DNA from: Anaerobiospirillum thomasii
Lineage (GTDB): Bacteria > Pseudomonadota > Gammaproteobacteria > Enterobacterales > Succinivibrionaceae
Assembly: GCF_900445255.1 (NCBI RefSeq)
Contig: NZ_UAPU01000005.1
Coordinates: 259,001-323,000 of the forward strand
DNA: 64,000 bases
Direction: 5' to 3'
Shown here: positions 19,595 through 30,049 of the stretch, in pieces
Layout of the letters: each line of letters opens with the position of its first letter
Numbering within the stretch: position 1 is the first letter of the stretch
Notes under the pieces: generated by a model
What the model was told of the DNA's origin: nothing
Seen by the model: the letters and a program-made list of their open reading frames with translations, nothing else
Databases searched by the model: none
Program-made: the position numbers and the translations under genes

Positions 19595-22500
19595 AGAACG
19601 GAGATAACTAATCCAACTAAAAACTCAACAAATTATTCTTTATACTCAAAAAACTCTTATACAACTTTATCATCTTATGCTCATTTTTATAGCTCTGAAA
19701 TAGCTGATAATGGTCAAAAACAATCTGATAAATATGGCGTATACTTAGAAAATAGTACTTTACATATAGGTACAACTAACCATGCACCCTTTGAACAGTC
19801 TATAGGAACCCTTGGGTCTGTCCACTTTTCTCATATTGTAAATAAAAACTCTAATATATTGCTTGTAAATGATGCCTTAGGATCAGCATATGGTAGAGAT
19901 ACAACTAATACAGGTGTAATAGAATATAGATTGCAAGGAAATGTTTCTTTAAATTTTGCCTATTCTAAAAACTCAGATATTTATGGAAATAACAGTATAT
20001 TAAATACTTTATACTATTATGGCACTATTCATAATAGCGATAAAAAGTTAAAATTCGATTATTTAACTGATGCTGAATCATATGATCTATATTGGACAGG
20101 ACGTACTAATGATATTTCTTATTATATTCCTCAAATTAATCAATTTTTTAATGTAACTAAACCTAAACCTCTTCCAGGAAATGAATATAAATTCCATGTT
20201 GGGGACTTTACTGCAATCAAAAATCTTAAACTTGAGGGTGGTAAGAAGCTCTTTGATTATATAGATATAGGTCAGGCTGACAACTACGGTAACGATACAT
20301 TTACAAAAGAGAAAATAATATTAACACATGATAAACTTTACATAATAACAAAAAAATTTACACAAAAATCCGAACAAAAGCAGGAGGGAGCCCCTACTGA
20401 TCCAAAGAGACCAAATGTAACAGTAGGTCATCTAGATGTTTCTCTTGATTTAGAAATAAGCGCTGATGGCAAACACGGAGCTAAAGGTAAGGATGCTGCA
20501 ACTGTATCTCATAGCAAGCTTGCATCCACAAGCAACTCTAAAGCCTCTTTAAGTTCCATCAAAAATACAATCTATACTGCCAAAGACGGAACTGCAGCTA
20601 AGAATGGCACTAATGCCCATCTCTTTGGTCACGGCGGTAATGGCGGTATGGGTGGTCATGGTGGCTCTGTAGATATTGCCCTGGTTGAGTCTGCCAAAAT
20701 TGCTACTATTACCGGTACAACCAAAGTTGAAGCAACTGGAGGTGATGGTGGCAAAGGCGGTGAAGCCGGTAAAAAACAAACTCATACTGCTCATAAAGAT
20801 AAGTATAACAATTCCCGTAAAGATGGCTATAAGGGCGTAGGTGGCTCAGGTGGCTCTGTAGATCTTGTAGGTTATAGAGCCGTCGGAGAGGGGCCAGGCG
20901 GTGCAGGTATTGGTGTCAGGGATGCTATTATCACTCTTGATAATGTAGATATGACATTAATTGGTAAAGCCGGTAAGGGAGCTGAGAGTGGCAAGTTTGG
21001 CCGTGACACTGTAGCAGGAACAAATGACAAGCTGCCTAGCAAGGGAGCTGACGGTAAGGTCAGAGTAAGCGGCGTTGATGTTCTCTCAGGTGCCACATTG
21101 CATGTTAAAGACTCAGCCAAAATCCACACTGAGGCTCATGTTCATAACAAGAAGGATGGCAAGGCCTATTCATTGTATATGAAGGGAGATGGCTCTCCAT
21201 TTAATGAAAAGCACAATGCCTCAGTACTTGAGGTAGGAGGCAACCTTGATTTATCCTCATCTATCAACGTCAATGGCAAGGTGGAAAAGGGTAACGGCAT
21301 CCATCTTGAGAATACTGTAATTGCCTTTAAGGATGATAACGGTGGCAAGGGTCAGTTTGGCAGCAACAAGACCAAGTACTACACCATTACCACTGATCGC
21401 GTAGAGTTAAGTGGTGACAATGCCATTGTATTCTACACAGACATTCAAAGCGGCAAGGGTGACAAGGTAGTTGTAACTGACGGTTTTGATATTCTCAAAA
21501 AGGGTAAATTAAAGATACGTATTCACTCTGATGCCTCAATTAAAGATCCAACTGAGTTTACCGGCACATTAAATGTAAGCGGCAAACATACTTTAATTGA
21601 CCTGCCTGATAATATAGGCAAGCTGCCAGATGATGTGTTAGGTCGTATTGATTCAGCCTGGAAGGAGGATAATGGAGCAGTTAAGCTTTCTATCAAGGCA
21701 GACATCAGTCAGGACAACAATTTTGATATTGTGGTCAACAATATTGCCTCAAGCAACACCAATCAGGCCTCAAATCCTGTAGAGACAGCCATGATAAATA
21801 CCTTCTTGATAAACCGTATGGCATTTTTAACCAACTCTGAGTTATCAGAGAGATTTAGAATGCTTAAAAAGGATAACAGCAGGAACTATGGTCTGTGGGT
21901 ACAGAACTTCTATAAGGATGTAGACTTTGATGTCAATGACAAGATTGGTTTGACAGCCCATGCCAAGCTCAATTCATCCTATATAGGCTTTGATACCCTC
22001 AAGAGCTTTGGCGAGTATGATGCCATGTATGGCGCCTATGCAGGTTACAGCAAGATGAAGTCAACTCTTAACCTGTTTGAGGCCTCATCAGATATTAAAA
22101 ATACCAATGTTGGTATCTATGGAGCCCTGGCCTTTAATACCGGCACTTATTTTGAAGGCTCAGTGCACTATAATCACTTTGACTCAACTGCAAAATCACG
22201 TATTGAAGGCGGTTATCAGGGTGAGGATTCTGGCACCTTAAAGATAAACTCCATTGGTACCACACTGGCTGCAGGTCATAGATTTAATCTGGCCTATGAC
22301 ACCGTGATAGATGCTGCCTTAAAGTTTGACTATAAACTCTTTATGGGAGAGAACTTCACTACCAAGAAGGGCCTTGAGATTATAGGCGATACCTACAGCA
22401 CCTATGGTCTTGCCACCAGTGTGCTTGTCGGTAAGTACTTAAATGACAGACACTCTTTAGTCTATGTCAAGGGCGAGGCAGGTTATCACTACTCAGATAT

Positions 22501-22647
22501 CTCATCAAAGACATCTGTAAAGGACAGAGCTAAAATCTTCAGCTTTGACAATCCTGATTATGACTTTACCTACGGCTCTATGGCCTTAGGTGTCAACCAC
22601 AGATTCTTTAACTGTGTAGATGCCACCCTTGAGGCTCACAATTACTT

Positions 22648-22679
22648 CCTTATGTAGATATAGATATTATGCCAAGTTA
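22648..22679 (+). repeat. RIT copy 2 terminal inverted repeat, gene A side
   Basis: 32-bp terminus, exact inverse of 30050-30081 and identical to the termini of copy 1. It supplies the premature stop of the autotransporter frame. Confidence 0.85.
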
Positions 22680-22791
22680 GCATATTTATCAAATTGAATT
22701 ATATAAATTTTAATTTTTTCAACTCTACATAATTTTATATTATTGACCATTTGCTAATCTGAAATCATTTCACTACATAGGAGTTATCACT

Positions 22792-24027
22792 ATGAAACTA
22801 GAAATGATTACAGAAGGCTTAAACCAACTTCTTACAGAAAATCACTATTCATCAGGAACTATTGAATTCTATAAAAAAGAGTGGAGAAAAATAAATGACT
22901 TTCTAAAACAAGAATATGGTAGCACCGAATACAATATGGAGAGAGGGCTAAAATATCTTGAGGTCAAATACAGTTTTATTCAGAAATATGAAAATAAAGT
23001 ACTTTCTCAGCAAAGAGTTCAACTTCTACGTGTTGTCCATATGTTAGAGGATTACAGACTTCATAGGGTTCTTACTAGAAGATATTATGCCTCAAAAAAT
23101 CCAATTAAATTAAATGACAGCATGTCAGATATATTTTCTAAATACTCTTCTTTCTTATCAAATACAGATCTGTCTGTATCGACTATAAATCATTATAAAA
23201 AAACATCGCAAGTTTTTTTAGATTTCATTACCCAACGGAAAGTTGCCGGTATACAAGATATTACGACAAAAACATGCCACGACTTCATTAAAACATTTGC
23301 GGGTTTTCAATTTAAAACAGTTGAGCAACAAGTCTGTGGTATAAGGCACTTTTTACGCTTTCTTCATTCATCTGGAATGATTGTTGAAAACTTCATTGAC
23401 AAGATACACGTGCCAAATATTTCAAAGACTGCAAATATTCCATCTTCCTGGGATTTAGACGATCTTAAAAAGATGCTATCCGCCATAGATAGAAATAATC
23501 CTATAGGTAAGAGAGATTATGCAATGATCTTAATTGCCTGTACTCTGGGGTTAAGAGTTGGTGATATAAAAAGACTGCGCTTTAATAATTTTAATTGGGA
23601 AGAAAAAAAGCTCTCAATTATACAACATAAAACAAAAAAGCCTCTATCCTTACCAATCCCAGATTATATTGGATGGGCGGTGATAGATTATATAAAAAAT
23701 GCGAGGCCAAAAGCATATAAATCAGATGTAGTTTTTATAAAACATATGCCACCATTTGATCCTTTTAGCGATGATAGTCATTTACAAAACATAGTCACTA
23801 AATATATGCGCAAGGCTAAAATTGATAGTCGCTCCAAAAAAAGATCTGGATTTCATTCTCTACGGCACTCCGTTGGCTCTCTGCTGCTAGAGATTGAAAC
23901 ACCTTTGCCAGTAATAACACAAATACTTGGGCACACCGATCCAGATGTTACAGCTATATATCTTAAAACAGATATAAAAAAACTTGCTGAATGTACTCTA
24001 GAGCCCGAGGATTTTAGAAATGAATAA
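22792..24027 (+). CDS. RIT element tyrosine recombinase A, copy 2
   Basis: A 411-residue tyrosine recombinase identical in sequence to the protein at 7623-8858, with intact LGLRVGDIKRL, HSLRHSVGS and LGHTDPDVTAIYLK motifs. It overlaps the 5' part of gene B by eight bases. It could act in trans on the ends of either copy. Confidence 0.92.
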   Translation: MKLEMITEGLNQLLTENHYSSGTIEFYKKEWRKINDFLKQEYGSTEYNMERGLKYLEVKYSFIQKYENKVLSQQRVQLLRVVHMLEDYRLHRVLTRRYYASKNPIKLNDSMSDIFSKYSSFLSNTDLSVSTINHYKKTSQVFLDFITQRKVAGIQDITTKTCHDFIKTFAGFQFKTVEQQVCGIRHFLRFLHSSGMIVENFIDKIHVPNISKTANIPSSWDLDDLKKMLSAIDRNNPIGKRDYAMILIACTLGLRVGDIKRLRFNNFNWEEKKLSIIQHKTKKPLSLPIPDYIGWAVIDYIKNARPKAYKSDVVFIKHMPPFDPFSDDSHLQNIVTKYMRKAKIDSRSKKRSGFHSLRHSVGSLLLEIETPLPVITQILGHTDPDVTAIYLKTDIKKLAECTLEPEDFRNE

Positions 24028-24214
24028 AAAATCCTATAAAAGCGTTTTTAAACAAGAGTTTGCAGATCTTGTTGAATTAAAGAGAGCTTCTGGCTATTTA
24101 TATAACCATAATGAAGAAACATTTTTACAACTTGATGCTTTTTTTATTGAAAATAATCTATCTGACAAAGTTATAACAAAGGAGTTAAGTGACCTTTGGT
24201 CTAAGAAAAGAGAT
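24020..24214 (+). pseudogene. RIT tyrosine recombinase B, 5' fragment of copy 2
   Basis: The first 65 codons of recombinase B, ending at Asp65 where the IS21-like element begins; the frame stops two codons into the insertion. The remainder is at 28205-28996. Confidence 0.9.
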
Positions 24215-24425
24215 TGTTGAATATTGTGCAAGAAGATCCGAAGAGTCGGAACATGATCTTGTATTTCAGTGCTCAATTTGCACCTAAACCTGCGGTCAAT
24301 TTTTAGCTCCCCTCGATTTGAAGTTTTGTTTCAAATCAAAGTAACAAAAACTAACATTTCCTCTCCTTCGTTCTTACATTGGCATCTTTGGTATCTTAGA
24401 GTCTCCAATTTTTAAAGGAGGCTTT

Positions 24426-26258
24426 ATGCCAAGGATAAATTACATTGCAAAACATAAAAAGAAAATTGGTAGTGGAGGACAAATGGATCCAGATACCTTA
24501 AAGCGGGCTTTAATTAAAGCCCTGACTATGACGGCAGCACAGCTGGAGCATGAGGGGTTTTCTCATGGCACGGCACAGCGTCTGCGTCGTAAAGTTGCTG
24601 AGCTCAAGTTAACCCTAGAGTCTATTGGAGGTATGACCAGTAAAGAGCTTCATAAAATCTACTATAAAAAGGCTAAGCCTGTACAAAGCAACAATAAAAT
24701 TATGCCTGATATAGATTACCTACAAGACAAATATATCAAGTCGCATCTTGAGGCAAAGACCCCGTCACAAAAGAAACTGGCTTTAACCAGGAAGTCAGTG
24801 ATTGAACTTTATTACTTCAATGATCCAAAAAATAAAGAGCTCGTTGAGAGTGGAGAGAGTAGCTTCTTGTCTTTATCTCGTGTATGCCATATATGGCGGG
24901 AGCATGAAAAACAGATTAAGAAGCCTGTCTATATGAAAGAGCATGAAATGGCTGGTGAGGCTGAGTATGACTTTACAGGAGTTAGATTGCCCTATGTGGT
25001 TAACGGCGCCACCCACTATGCCACATTTATCGTGGCTGTACTTACCGGATCGCGCTATATCTTTGTCAAAGCTATTGCCAATCAGTCTCAACCTGTGGTG
25101 TGTGATGCCATAGCTGACAGCTTTAGATATTTTGGTGGCTGTCCCCATGTCATACGCATTGATAATTTCAAAGCAGCTGTTAAGAAGGCTGCTCGTTATC
25201 AGGGTCAGCTTACAGATGAGATGATTAATTTTAAAGAGTTTTTTAATATAGGGGTCTTTACCTGTCGCAGCGGACGGCCTAAAGACAAGGGCGCTGTCGA
25301 AGCTGCTGTAAAGTATGTTACCCGTTATGCTCTGTCTATTGCCAACAACCACGTAAAAGACGGCAATCCTTTCAGTTCATTAGATGAGATAAACTCTTTT
25401 ATCGCGCCTCATATTGCCAGGATGAATGAATGCAAGGTAAGGGGCATGAAGAGCTCAAGAAAGGAGCTTTTTGATATTGAAAAAGGTTTATTGCAACAGC
25501 CTGCCTCATGGGATTACAGGTTCTTTGAAAGCTTCATTATAACAGTGTCTGAGACTGCCCGCTTTACTTTTGAAGATCATACATACGCAATACCATCTAA
25601 ATGGATTGGACAGAAAGTCACAGTGCATACCACTAATCAGACAGTTAGTTTTTTAAGCCTTGATACTGTTATTGTAAGTTATAAAAGAATGGATGGCGTA
25701 AAAGGCCTGTCAGCCATCCATGGTGTTATTGAAAAACAACACCTTATATATGACATCTTTAGCATAAAAAATCAAGAAGATTTACTGTTGGAGTGGGCAG
25801 AAGCTATTGGGGAGCATGTTAAAAGCTGGTGTGATTTCCAGCTCACGCACTGCAAATATGGATATGCTGACAAAATAAGATATATACACAAATTCCTGAC
25901 CATTGTTAAAGCCAATAAAGCTCACTACAGCATCTTTGATCGCTGCGTCAAAGAGCATATGTACAAAGGCTTTGACAGTATCATATGTTCTGAGCTTATA
26001 AAGATATGGGAGAGATATGAAAAGCCTGCCATATACAATTATGATGACGTCTACAATGACAAGACCTATATGGCCCTTGGTGAAGCTGTCATCTTAGGAC
26101 ATTGCGATCTCATGCTCTGGCCATTGCCTCAAAAAGAAATCACATCACAAACCTCATCTACGCAGGGTTCTGAGAACCAATCTAGGCCTAAAGAATTTTT
26201 AAACGGCCATGCTGTATACGATGAGCGCTTTGCTTATATAAAAAATCAACTTAGCTAG
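24426..26258 (+). CDS. istA: IS21-family transposase IstA
   Basis: A 610-residue transposase, longer than the roughly 350-500 residues of many IstA proteins. The N-terminal 160 residues would bind the element ends. The retroviral-integrase-type DDE core is visible as EYDFTG (Asp182), RIDNFK (Asp246) and DKGAVEAAV (Glu292). The C-terminal 250 residues resemble the Mu-type beta-barrel and tail. It needs IstB as ATP-dependent regulator. AAAGGAGG precedes the ATG at 24426. Confidence 0.9.
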   Translation: MPRINYIAKHKKKIGSGGQMDPDTLKRALIKALTMTAAQLEHEGFSHGTAQRLRRKVAELKLTLESIGGMTSKELHKIYYKKAKPVQSNNKIMPDIDYLQDKYIKSHLEAKTPSQKKLALTRKSVIELYYFNDPKNKELVESGESSFLSLSRVCHIWREHEKQIKKPVYMKEHEMAGEAEYDFTGVRLPYVVNGATHYATFIVAVLTGSRYIFVKAIANQSQPVVCDAIADSFRYFGGCPHVIRIDNFKAAVKKAARYQGQLTDEMINFKEFFNIGVFTCRSGRPKDKGAVEAAVKYVTRYALSIANNHVKDGNPFSSLDEINSFIAPHIARMNECKVRGMKSSRKELFDIEKGLLQQPASWDYRFFESFIITVSETARFTFEDHTYAIPSKWIGQKVTVHTTNQTVSFLSLDTVIVSYKRMDGVKGLSAIHGVIEKQHLIYDIFSIKNQEDLLLEWAEAIGEHVKSWCDFQLTHCKYGYADKIRYIHKFLTIVKANKAHYSIFDRCVKEHMYKGFDSIICSELIKIWERYEKPAIYNYDDVYNDKTYMALGEAVILGHCDLMLWPLPQKEITSQTSSTQGSENQSRPKEFLNGHAVYDERFAYIKNQLS

Positions 26259-26267
26259 GAGTTAATT

Positions 26268-27023
26268 ATGTCACTTACAAATATTCAATCTTTATTACGT
26301 GAGCTGGATATGAGGGGAGCTTTAGAGCAGTTTAATGCATATGTAAACAACCCTCAGGAGCTGGAGGCCACCAGCATTGATACCATTTTGACCAATATGC
26401 TCACAGCTGAGCAGAATACAAGAAATAAAAGACGTCAGGAGTCTTTAATTAAAGCTTCTAGACTGCCGGTAAAGGCAGAGCTTTGCATGATATTAAAAGA
26501 TCTAGAACGCAGTGATCCTACATTTATCAATAAGATAGATAGCTTAAGCTCTCTTGAGTTTGTAGAAAAGTGCTACAACCTGACCATATACGGTAAAGCT
26601 GGATCTGGTAAAACCTTTATTGCTTCAGCTTTAGGGAGACGCAACTGCTGTCTTGGCAACTCAACTTTATACTACTCAACCAAAGACATTATAGCCAACC
26701 TGCACATGAATTTAGGCTCTGCAAGCTACGCCACCAAGTTAAAAGTTATAACAGGTAAAAGCATGCTTATCCTGGACGACTTCTGCCTCACCCCATATGA
26801 TGCTGACGAGAAAAGCATTTTATTTGACATTCTGGACAAGCGCTATGGCAAAAAGAGCACAGTGATTCTCTCTCAAAAATCCCCAGATGCCTGGATTGAT
26901 ATTTTAAAAGGAGGTATTGATGGTGATTCACTGTCAGAATCTATTGTTGAGCGATGCTCTAACAATAATTACACACTTATTGTACCAGGCACTTCCCGCC
27001 GTACTTCTGTTGATGAAGATTAA
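26268..27023 (+). CDS. istB: IS21-family helper ATPase IstB
   Basis: A 251-residue AAA+ ATPase related to DnaC/DnaA that remodels target DNA and activates IstA. Walker A is GKAGSGKT (109-116) and Walker B is LILDDF (167-172); an N-terminal helical region precedes them. The conserved SIVERC near residue 225 fits the sensor II region. It begins nine bases after istA with a TAGGAG site. Confidence 0.93.
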   Translation: MSLTNIQSLLRELDMRGALEQFNAYVNNPQELEATSIDTILTNMLTAEQNTRNKRRQESLIKASRLPVKAELCMILKDLERSDPTFINKIDSLSSLEFVEKCYNLTIYGKAGSGKTFIASALGRRNCCLGNSTLYYSTKDIIANLHMNLGSASYATKLKVITGKSMLILDDFCLTPYDADEKSILFDILDKRYGKKSTVILSQKSPDAWIDILKGGIDGDSLSESIVERCSNNNYTLIVPGTSRRTSVDED

Positions 27024-27026
27024 ATC

Positions 27027-27044
27027 AAAAGAGCATGCTCTTTT
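27027..27044. promoter_or_regulatory. 18-bp palindromic operator before the KfrA-like gene
   Basis: AAAAGAGCATGCTCTTTT is a perfect palindrome between istB and the KfrA-like gene. Three near-identical palindromes occur after that gene (27731-27794), which points to a common DNA-binding protein, most simply the KfrA-like product. Confidence 0.6.
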
Positions 27045-27065
27045 AAAACCTGGAGAATAATTATT

Positions 27066-27620
27066 ATGACAATATCTAAATCAGATAAAAAAGCTTTTCG
27101 TGACGATCTGACCAAAGAGAAATTTGATGAGGCTGTATCTACCCTTAATAAGCAAGGTAAAAAACTGACTATACGTGCTATTAAAGAGCTTGTCGGAGGC
27201 GCTAATGAAACCATATCAGCATTTATGCGTCAGTACAATAAAACCATTATGGAGGCCAGTTTTAATGAAACTATGCCAGAAAGCTTCCAGCAGGACATGC
27301 AAAGGGTGGCATTAAACCTGTTTGAGTCTTTTAGAGATAAGATCAATGCCGACAGAACCCGACTGCAAAATGAGTATGATGCAAAGCATAAGGAAATAGG
27401 TGAGCTTATGTCAGAGGCACAAAAGGAGCTGCATCTAGCTCAGGAGAAGCTAAAAGAGCAAGATGCTCAAATTGCTAAAAAGGATGAAAGGATAAAAGAG
27501 CTTGAGTCTCTTTTAGCGGAGCAAACCAAGACCAACGCACATTTAACCAAGCGGCTGGAGCAGCAAAGCGATGACAAGCAGCAGGCTATACTGGAGGCTA
27601 TAGCCAGGCTTGGTAAATAA
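27066..27620 (+). CDS. KfrA-like DNA-binding coiled-coil protein carried by the IS element
   Basis: A 184-residue protein. Residues 10-60 (LTKEKFDEAVSTLNKQGKKL followed by TIRAIKELVGGANETISAFM) have the plasmid KfrA N-terminal DNA-binding pattern, and residues 90-170 are a long charged coiled coil (RLQNEYDAKHKEIGEL, KLKEQDAQIAKKDERIKEL). KfrA proteins bind palindromes in their own promoter and stabilise plasmids. This is not a usual IS21 gene. It lies between palindromic sites and has its own ribosome site (GGAG) and terminator, so it probably regulates itself. Its effect on transposition is unknown. Confidence 0.8.
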   Translation: MTISKSDKKAFRDDLTKEKFDEAVSTLNKQGKKLTIRAIKELVGGANETISAFMRQYNKTIMEASFNETMPESFQQDMQRVALNLFESFRDKINADRTRLQNEYDAKHKEIGELMSEAQKELHLAQEKLKEQDAQIAKKDERIKELESLLAEQTKTNAHLTKRLEQQSDDKQQAILEAIARLGK

Positions 27621-27639
27621 AACTGGGTAAAGTAGACAA

Positions 27640-27668
27640 GGGCTGGCTTAAAAGCTGGCCTTTTTTGT
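27640..27668 (+). terminator. Intrinsic terminator after the KfrA-like gene
   Basis: GGCTGGCTT and AAGCTGGCC pair with two wobble pairs and are followed by TTTTTT. Confidence 0.75.
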
Positions 27669-27705
27669 TGAGTATCCACTTGATTATAATCAAAAAATTA
27701 CAATT

Positions 27706-27794
27706 AAAGGAACATTTAAAGGAACAAGTTAAAAGAACATGTTCTTTTAATTAAAGGAGCATGTTCTTTTTAGATAAAAGGAGCATGTTCTTTT
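27706..27794. promoter_or_regulatory. Array of half-sites and palindromes matching the KfrA-like operator
   Basis: Two AAAGGAACA half-sites (27706 and 27718) lead into AAAAGAACATGTTCTTTT (27731-27748, perfect) and two AAAGGAGCATGTTCTTTT sites (27753-27770 and 27777-27794). Centres of the three palindromes are 22 and 24 bases apart, about two helical turns, so bound proteins would lie on one face of the DNA. Confidence 0.65.
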
Positions 27795-27872
27795 AATTTT
27801 CATATTGCACGGCAAAAGGCTCCAATATGTTAGATATCTCGCAAAAATAACACAAGTTATGGCACTTTGATA

Positions 27873-28190
27873 GATCTTCTAAAATAATATTTCAAGATCT
27901 TCTAACGTAGCACAGCCAGATCTTTATGGACAATATTTCATTATGTATCAATATGTTATTATTGAAATTTGTTTTGCTACACTAGCTAGATTTAAGCCTC
28001 ATGGGTTCAAAGTAACGGGAATTTCTACAAAAATAAGGTATTGACAAATCAAAAATGATGATGAAATAATAAAAAAGTAGGCAAAAAGGGATGAGATTTT
28101 GTCTTTTTGTGAGCTAAAAATACCCCAGAAGGTCATATTAAAAATTACCACTCCACGGATCTTCTAACACAAGATCGTCAGATCTTCTTC
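27873..28190. repeat. Subterminal GATCTTCTAA repeats at the IS21-like right end
   Basis: GATCTTCTAA occurs at 27873, 27896 and 28158, and GATCTTCTTC at 28181. They form two pairs, each with 23-base spacing. The terminal inverted repeat contains the same GATCTTCTT, as does the left end in inverse orientation at about 24229. Multiple terminal repeats are known transposase binding sites in IS21 elements. Confidence 0.65.
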
Positions 28191-28204
28191 GCAATATTCA
28201 ACAA

Positions 28205-28996
28205 GATTATGAAAAAGTTTCAAACCAATTAAAAAGAATTAGTTGTCTGCGCGTATTTTGTAAGTATCTAAATGATATTGGTATAAAGGCATATATTTCT
28301 CCAAAAGTTAAAATGAGCAAAGTGAAAAAATATGAGCCACATATTTATTCAGATGAAGAAATTAAGAAATTCTTTTTCTACGTTGATCAAAGTAACTCTG
28401 TACAAGACATATGCCCTTTCCGTAAAGATGTAATGCCTATTTTTTTTAGAGTTCTATATACAAGTGGTTTGCGTGTCTCAGAGTTACGGCTAATAAAAAT
28501 AAAAAATATAAATTTACAGGACGGAGTCTTAACTATTTTAAATGCAAAAAATAAAAAAGAAAGATTAGTGCCAATCCATCCAAAGCTTTTAGAGAAATGC
28601 AGAGATTTAAAAGCAAAGATCCATACCAACTCAAACGACGAAGAGTATTTTTTTATGATACGACCAGGAGTCGCAATGTCTTTGGTTAATGTATACCATA
28701 ATTTTCGGCGGTACTTAGAGAAGGCAGGTATACCCCATACAGGCGAAGGCCCTCGTGTTCATGATTTTCGTCATACATATTGCGTAAATATTTTGAGAAA
28801 ATGGGTTAATGAAGGAAAAGATCTAATGGCCTACCTGCCGTATTTGCGCACAATGCTTGGGCATGAAACTTTTCATGAAACTGCGTACTACGTTAAGTTA
28901 ACATCAGAAAGGTTTCCTTATATCAAAGACAGAATGAAACAATCATTTCCAGATTTAATTAGGGAGGTAGATGCAGATGATGGCGAATTCTACTGA
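28205..28996 (+). pseudogene. RIT tyrosine recombinase B, 3' fragment of copy 2
   Basis: Resumes at the duplicated Asp65 codon and runs 263 residues to the normal end, including all catalytic motifs (TSGLRVSEL, VHDFRHTYC, LGHETFHE). An internal ATG at 28313 could express a catalytic domain lacking the N-terminal DNA-binding part, but there is no evidence for it. Confidence 0.88.
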
Positions 28997-29990
28997 TTTT
29001 GCAAAGATTGTTACAAAATTTTTAACAGAGTATCTACCATGCCATAGATGTTATTCTAAAAATACAATCCTAAGCTATAGAGACACTCTAAAACTGTTTT
29101 TAAAATTCATCAAGGAAGAAAAAAATATGTCGGTCAACTCTTTTTATATGAAGGATTTTAATCGTGATCTCGTAATAAATTTTTTAGAGTGGTACAGAGG
29201 TACCGGAGCAAGCATATCTGCAGCCAATCAACGTCTTGCCGCTATAAAAGCATTTAGTGATTTCGCACAGCTTGAAAAAATTGAATACATTGAGCCTTTA
29301 CAAAATATCGCAGGAATTAAATCTAAAAAATCTGCACAGAAAGATATATCCTACCTAAACACTGAGCAAATGGCTAAACTTATAAACAGTCCAGATGTTA
29401 ATACAGCCGTAGGTTTAAGACATAGAATGATCTTAGCACTGATGTATGACAGTGGCTGCAGGGTACAGGAACTTTGCAATATTAAAATTGCAGATATATC
29501 TTTGGAGCCAATTTCTACAGTTACACTGCATGGAAAAGGAAATAAAATTCGAACAGTAGTAATATCTGATGAAACTGCATCTATTATACGCAATTACATC
29601 AAAAGATACCGCCAATACGCTATAGGAACTGATTTTTTGATTACAAACAGATTTAACCATTCTATAAATCGAGATGGAATATCGTATATTGTTAAAAAAT
29701 ATGCTGGTATTATTAGTAGACAAGATGCTTCTTTTCCTAAGCATGTTCATTGTCATATGTTTAGACATTCAAAAGCTATGCACATGTTGGAGGCTGGCAT
29801 TAATATAGTCTATATTAGAGATTTTTTAGGTCATGAAGATATTTCAACAACAATGATATACGTCAGAGCTGACAATAGGCTTAAAAATGAGGCAATTAGC
29901 AAGCTGGCACCTCTTATTACAGAGTCAGCAACATATCAAGACTGGAATAAAGATCAAGATCTAATGCAATTTTTGAACTCTCTTAAATAA
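28971..29990 (+). CDS. RIT element tyrosine recombinase C, copy 2
   Basis: A 339-residue tyrosine recombinase identical to the protein at 5653-6672, with all catalytic residues. Its start overlaps the gene B fragment by 26 bases. Because gene B is now cut, transcription from the element promoter would have to cross the IS21-like insertion, so expression may be reduced. Confidence 0.92.
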   Translation: MQMMANSTDFAKIVTKFLTEYLPCHRCYSKNTILSYRDTLKLFLKFIKEEKNMSVNSFYMKDFNRDLVINFLEWYRGTGASISAANQRLAAIKAFSDFAQLEKIEYIEPLQNIAGIKSKKSAQKDISYLNTEQMAKLINSPDVNTAVGLRHRMILALMYDSGCRVQELCNIKIADISLEPISTVTLHGKGNKIRTVVISDETASIIRNYIKRYRQYAIGTDFLITNRFNHSINRDGISYIVKKYAGIISRQDASFPKHVHCHMFRHSKAMHMLEAGINIVYIRDFLGHEDISTTMIYVRADNRLKNEAISKLAPLITESATYQDWNKDQDLMQFLNSLK

Positions 29991-30049
29991 TAATATTTAT
30001 GCCAAGTTAAAAAAATGAAAGTTTATAAAAATCAATTTAAAAACTATAC

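Larger units (their letters stand above)
18870..22648 (+). pseudogene. Autotransporter adhesin (type Va), frame-broken and cut by RIT copy 2
   Basis: The gene reads in three segments: an N-terminal leader from ATG 18870, a second frame to 19594, and a third frame to the RIT insertion at 22648. The breaks lie at a G10 tract (18976-18985) and a T9 tract (19586-19594); one base fewer in each would join the frames. The joined leader of about 57 residues ends in a signal core VTAKLFVVFALINPLAANA. A passenger domain follows with glycine-rich stretches (HGGNGGMGGHGG), and the last 280 residues form an autotransporter beta-barrel (YGLWVQNFYKD onwards). The final 17 codons lie behind the insertion at 30082-30135. 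An ATG at 18967 could give a shorter leader without the first frame change. Confidence 0.88.
24215..28203 (+). mobile_element. IS21-family-like element with an extra KfrA-like gene
   Basis: A 3989-bp element beginning TGTTGAATATTG and ending CAATATTCAACA, with imperfect inverted repeats of about 24 bp and a 4-bp AGAT target duplication (24211-24214 and 28204-28207). Comparison with the intact recombinase B gene of copy 1 fixes the boundaries. It encodes an istA/istB pair as IS21 elements do, plus a third gene with operators. Subterminal copies of GATCTTCTAA near the right end are probable transposase sites. Confidence 0.88.
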
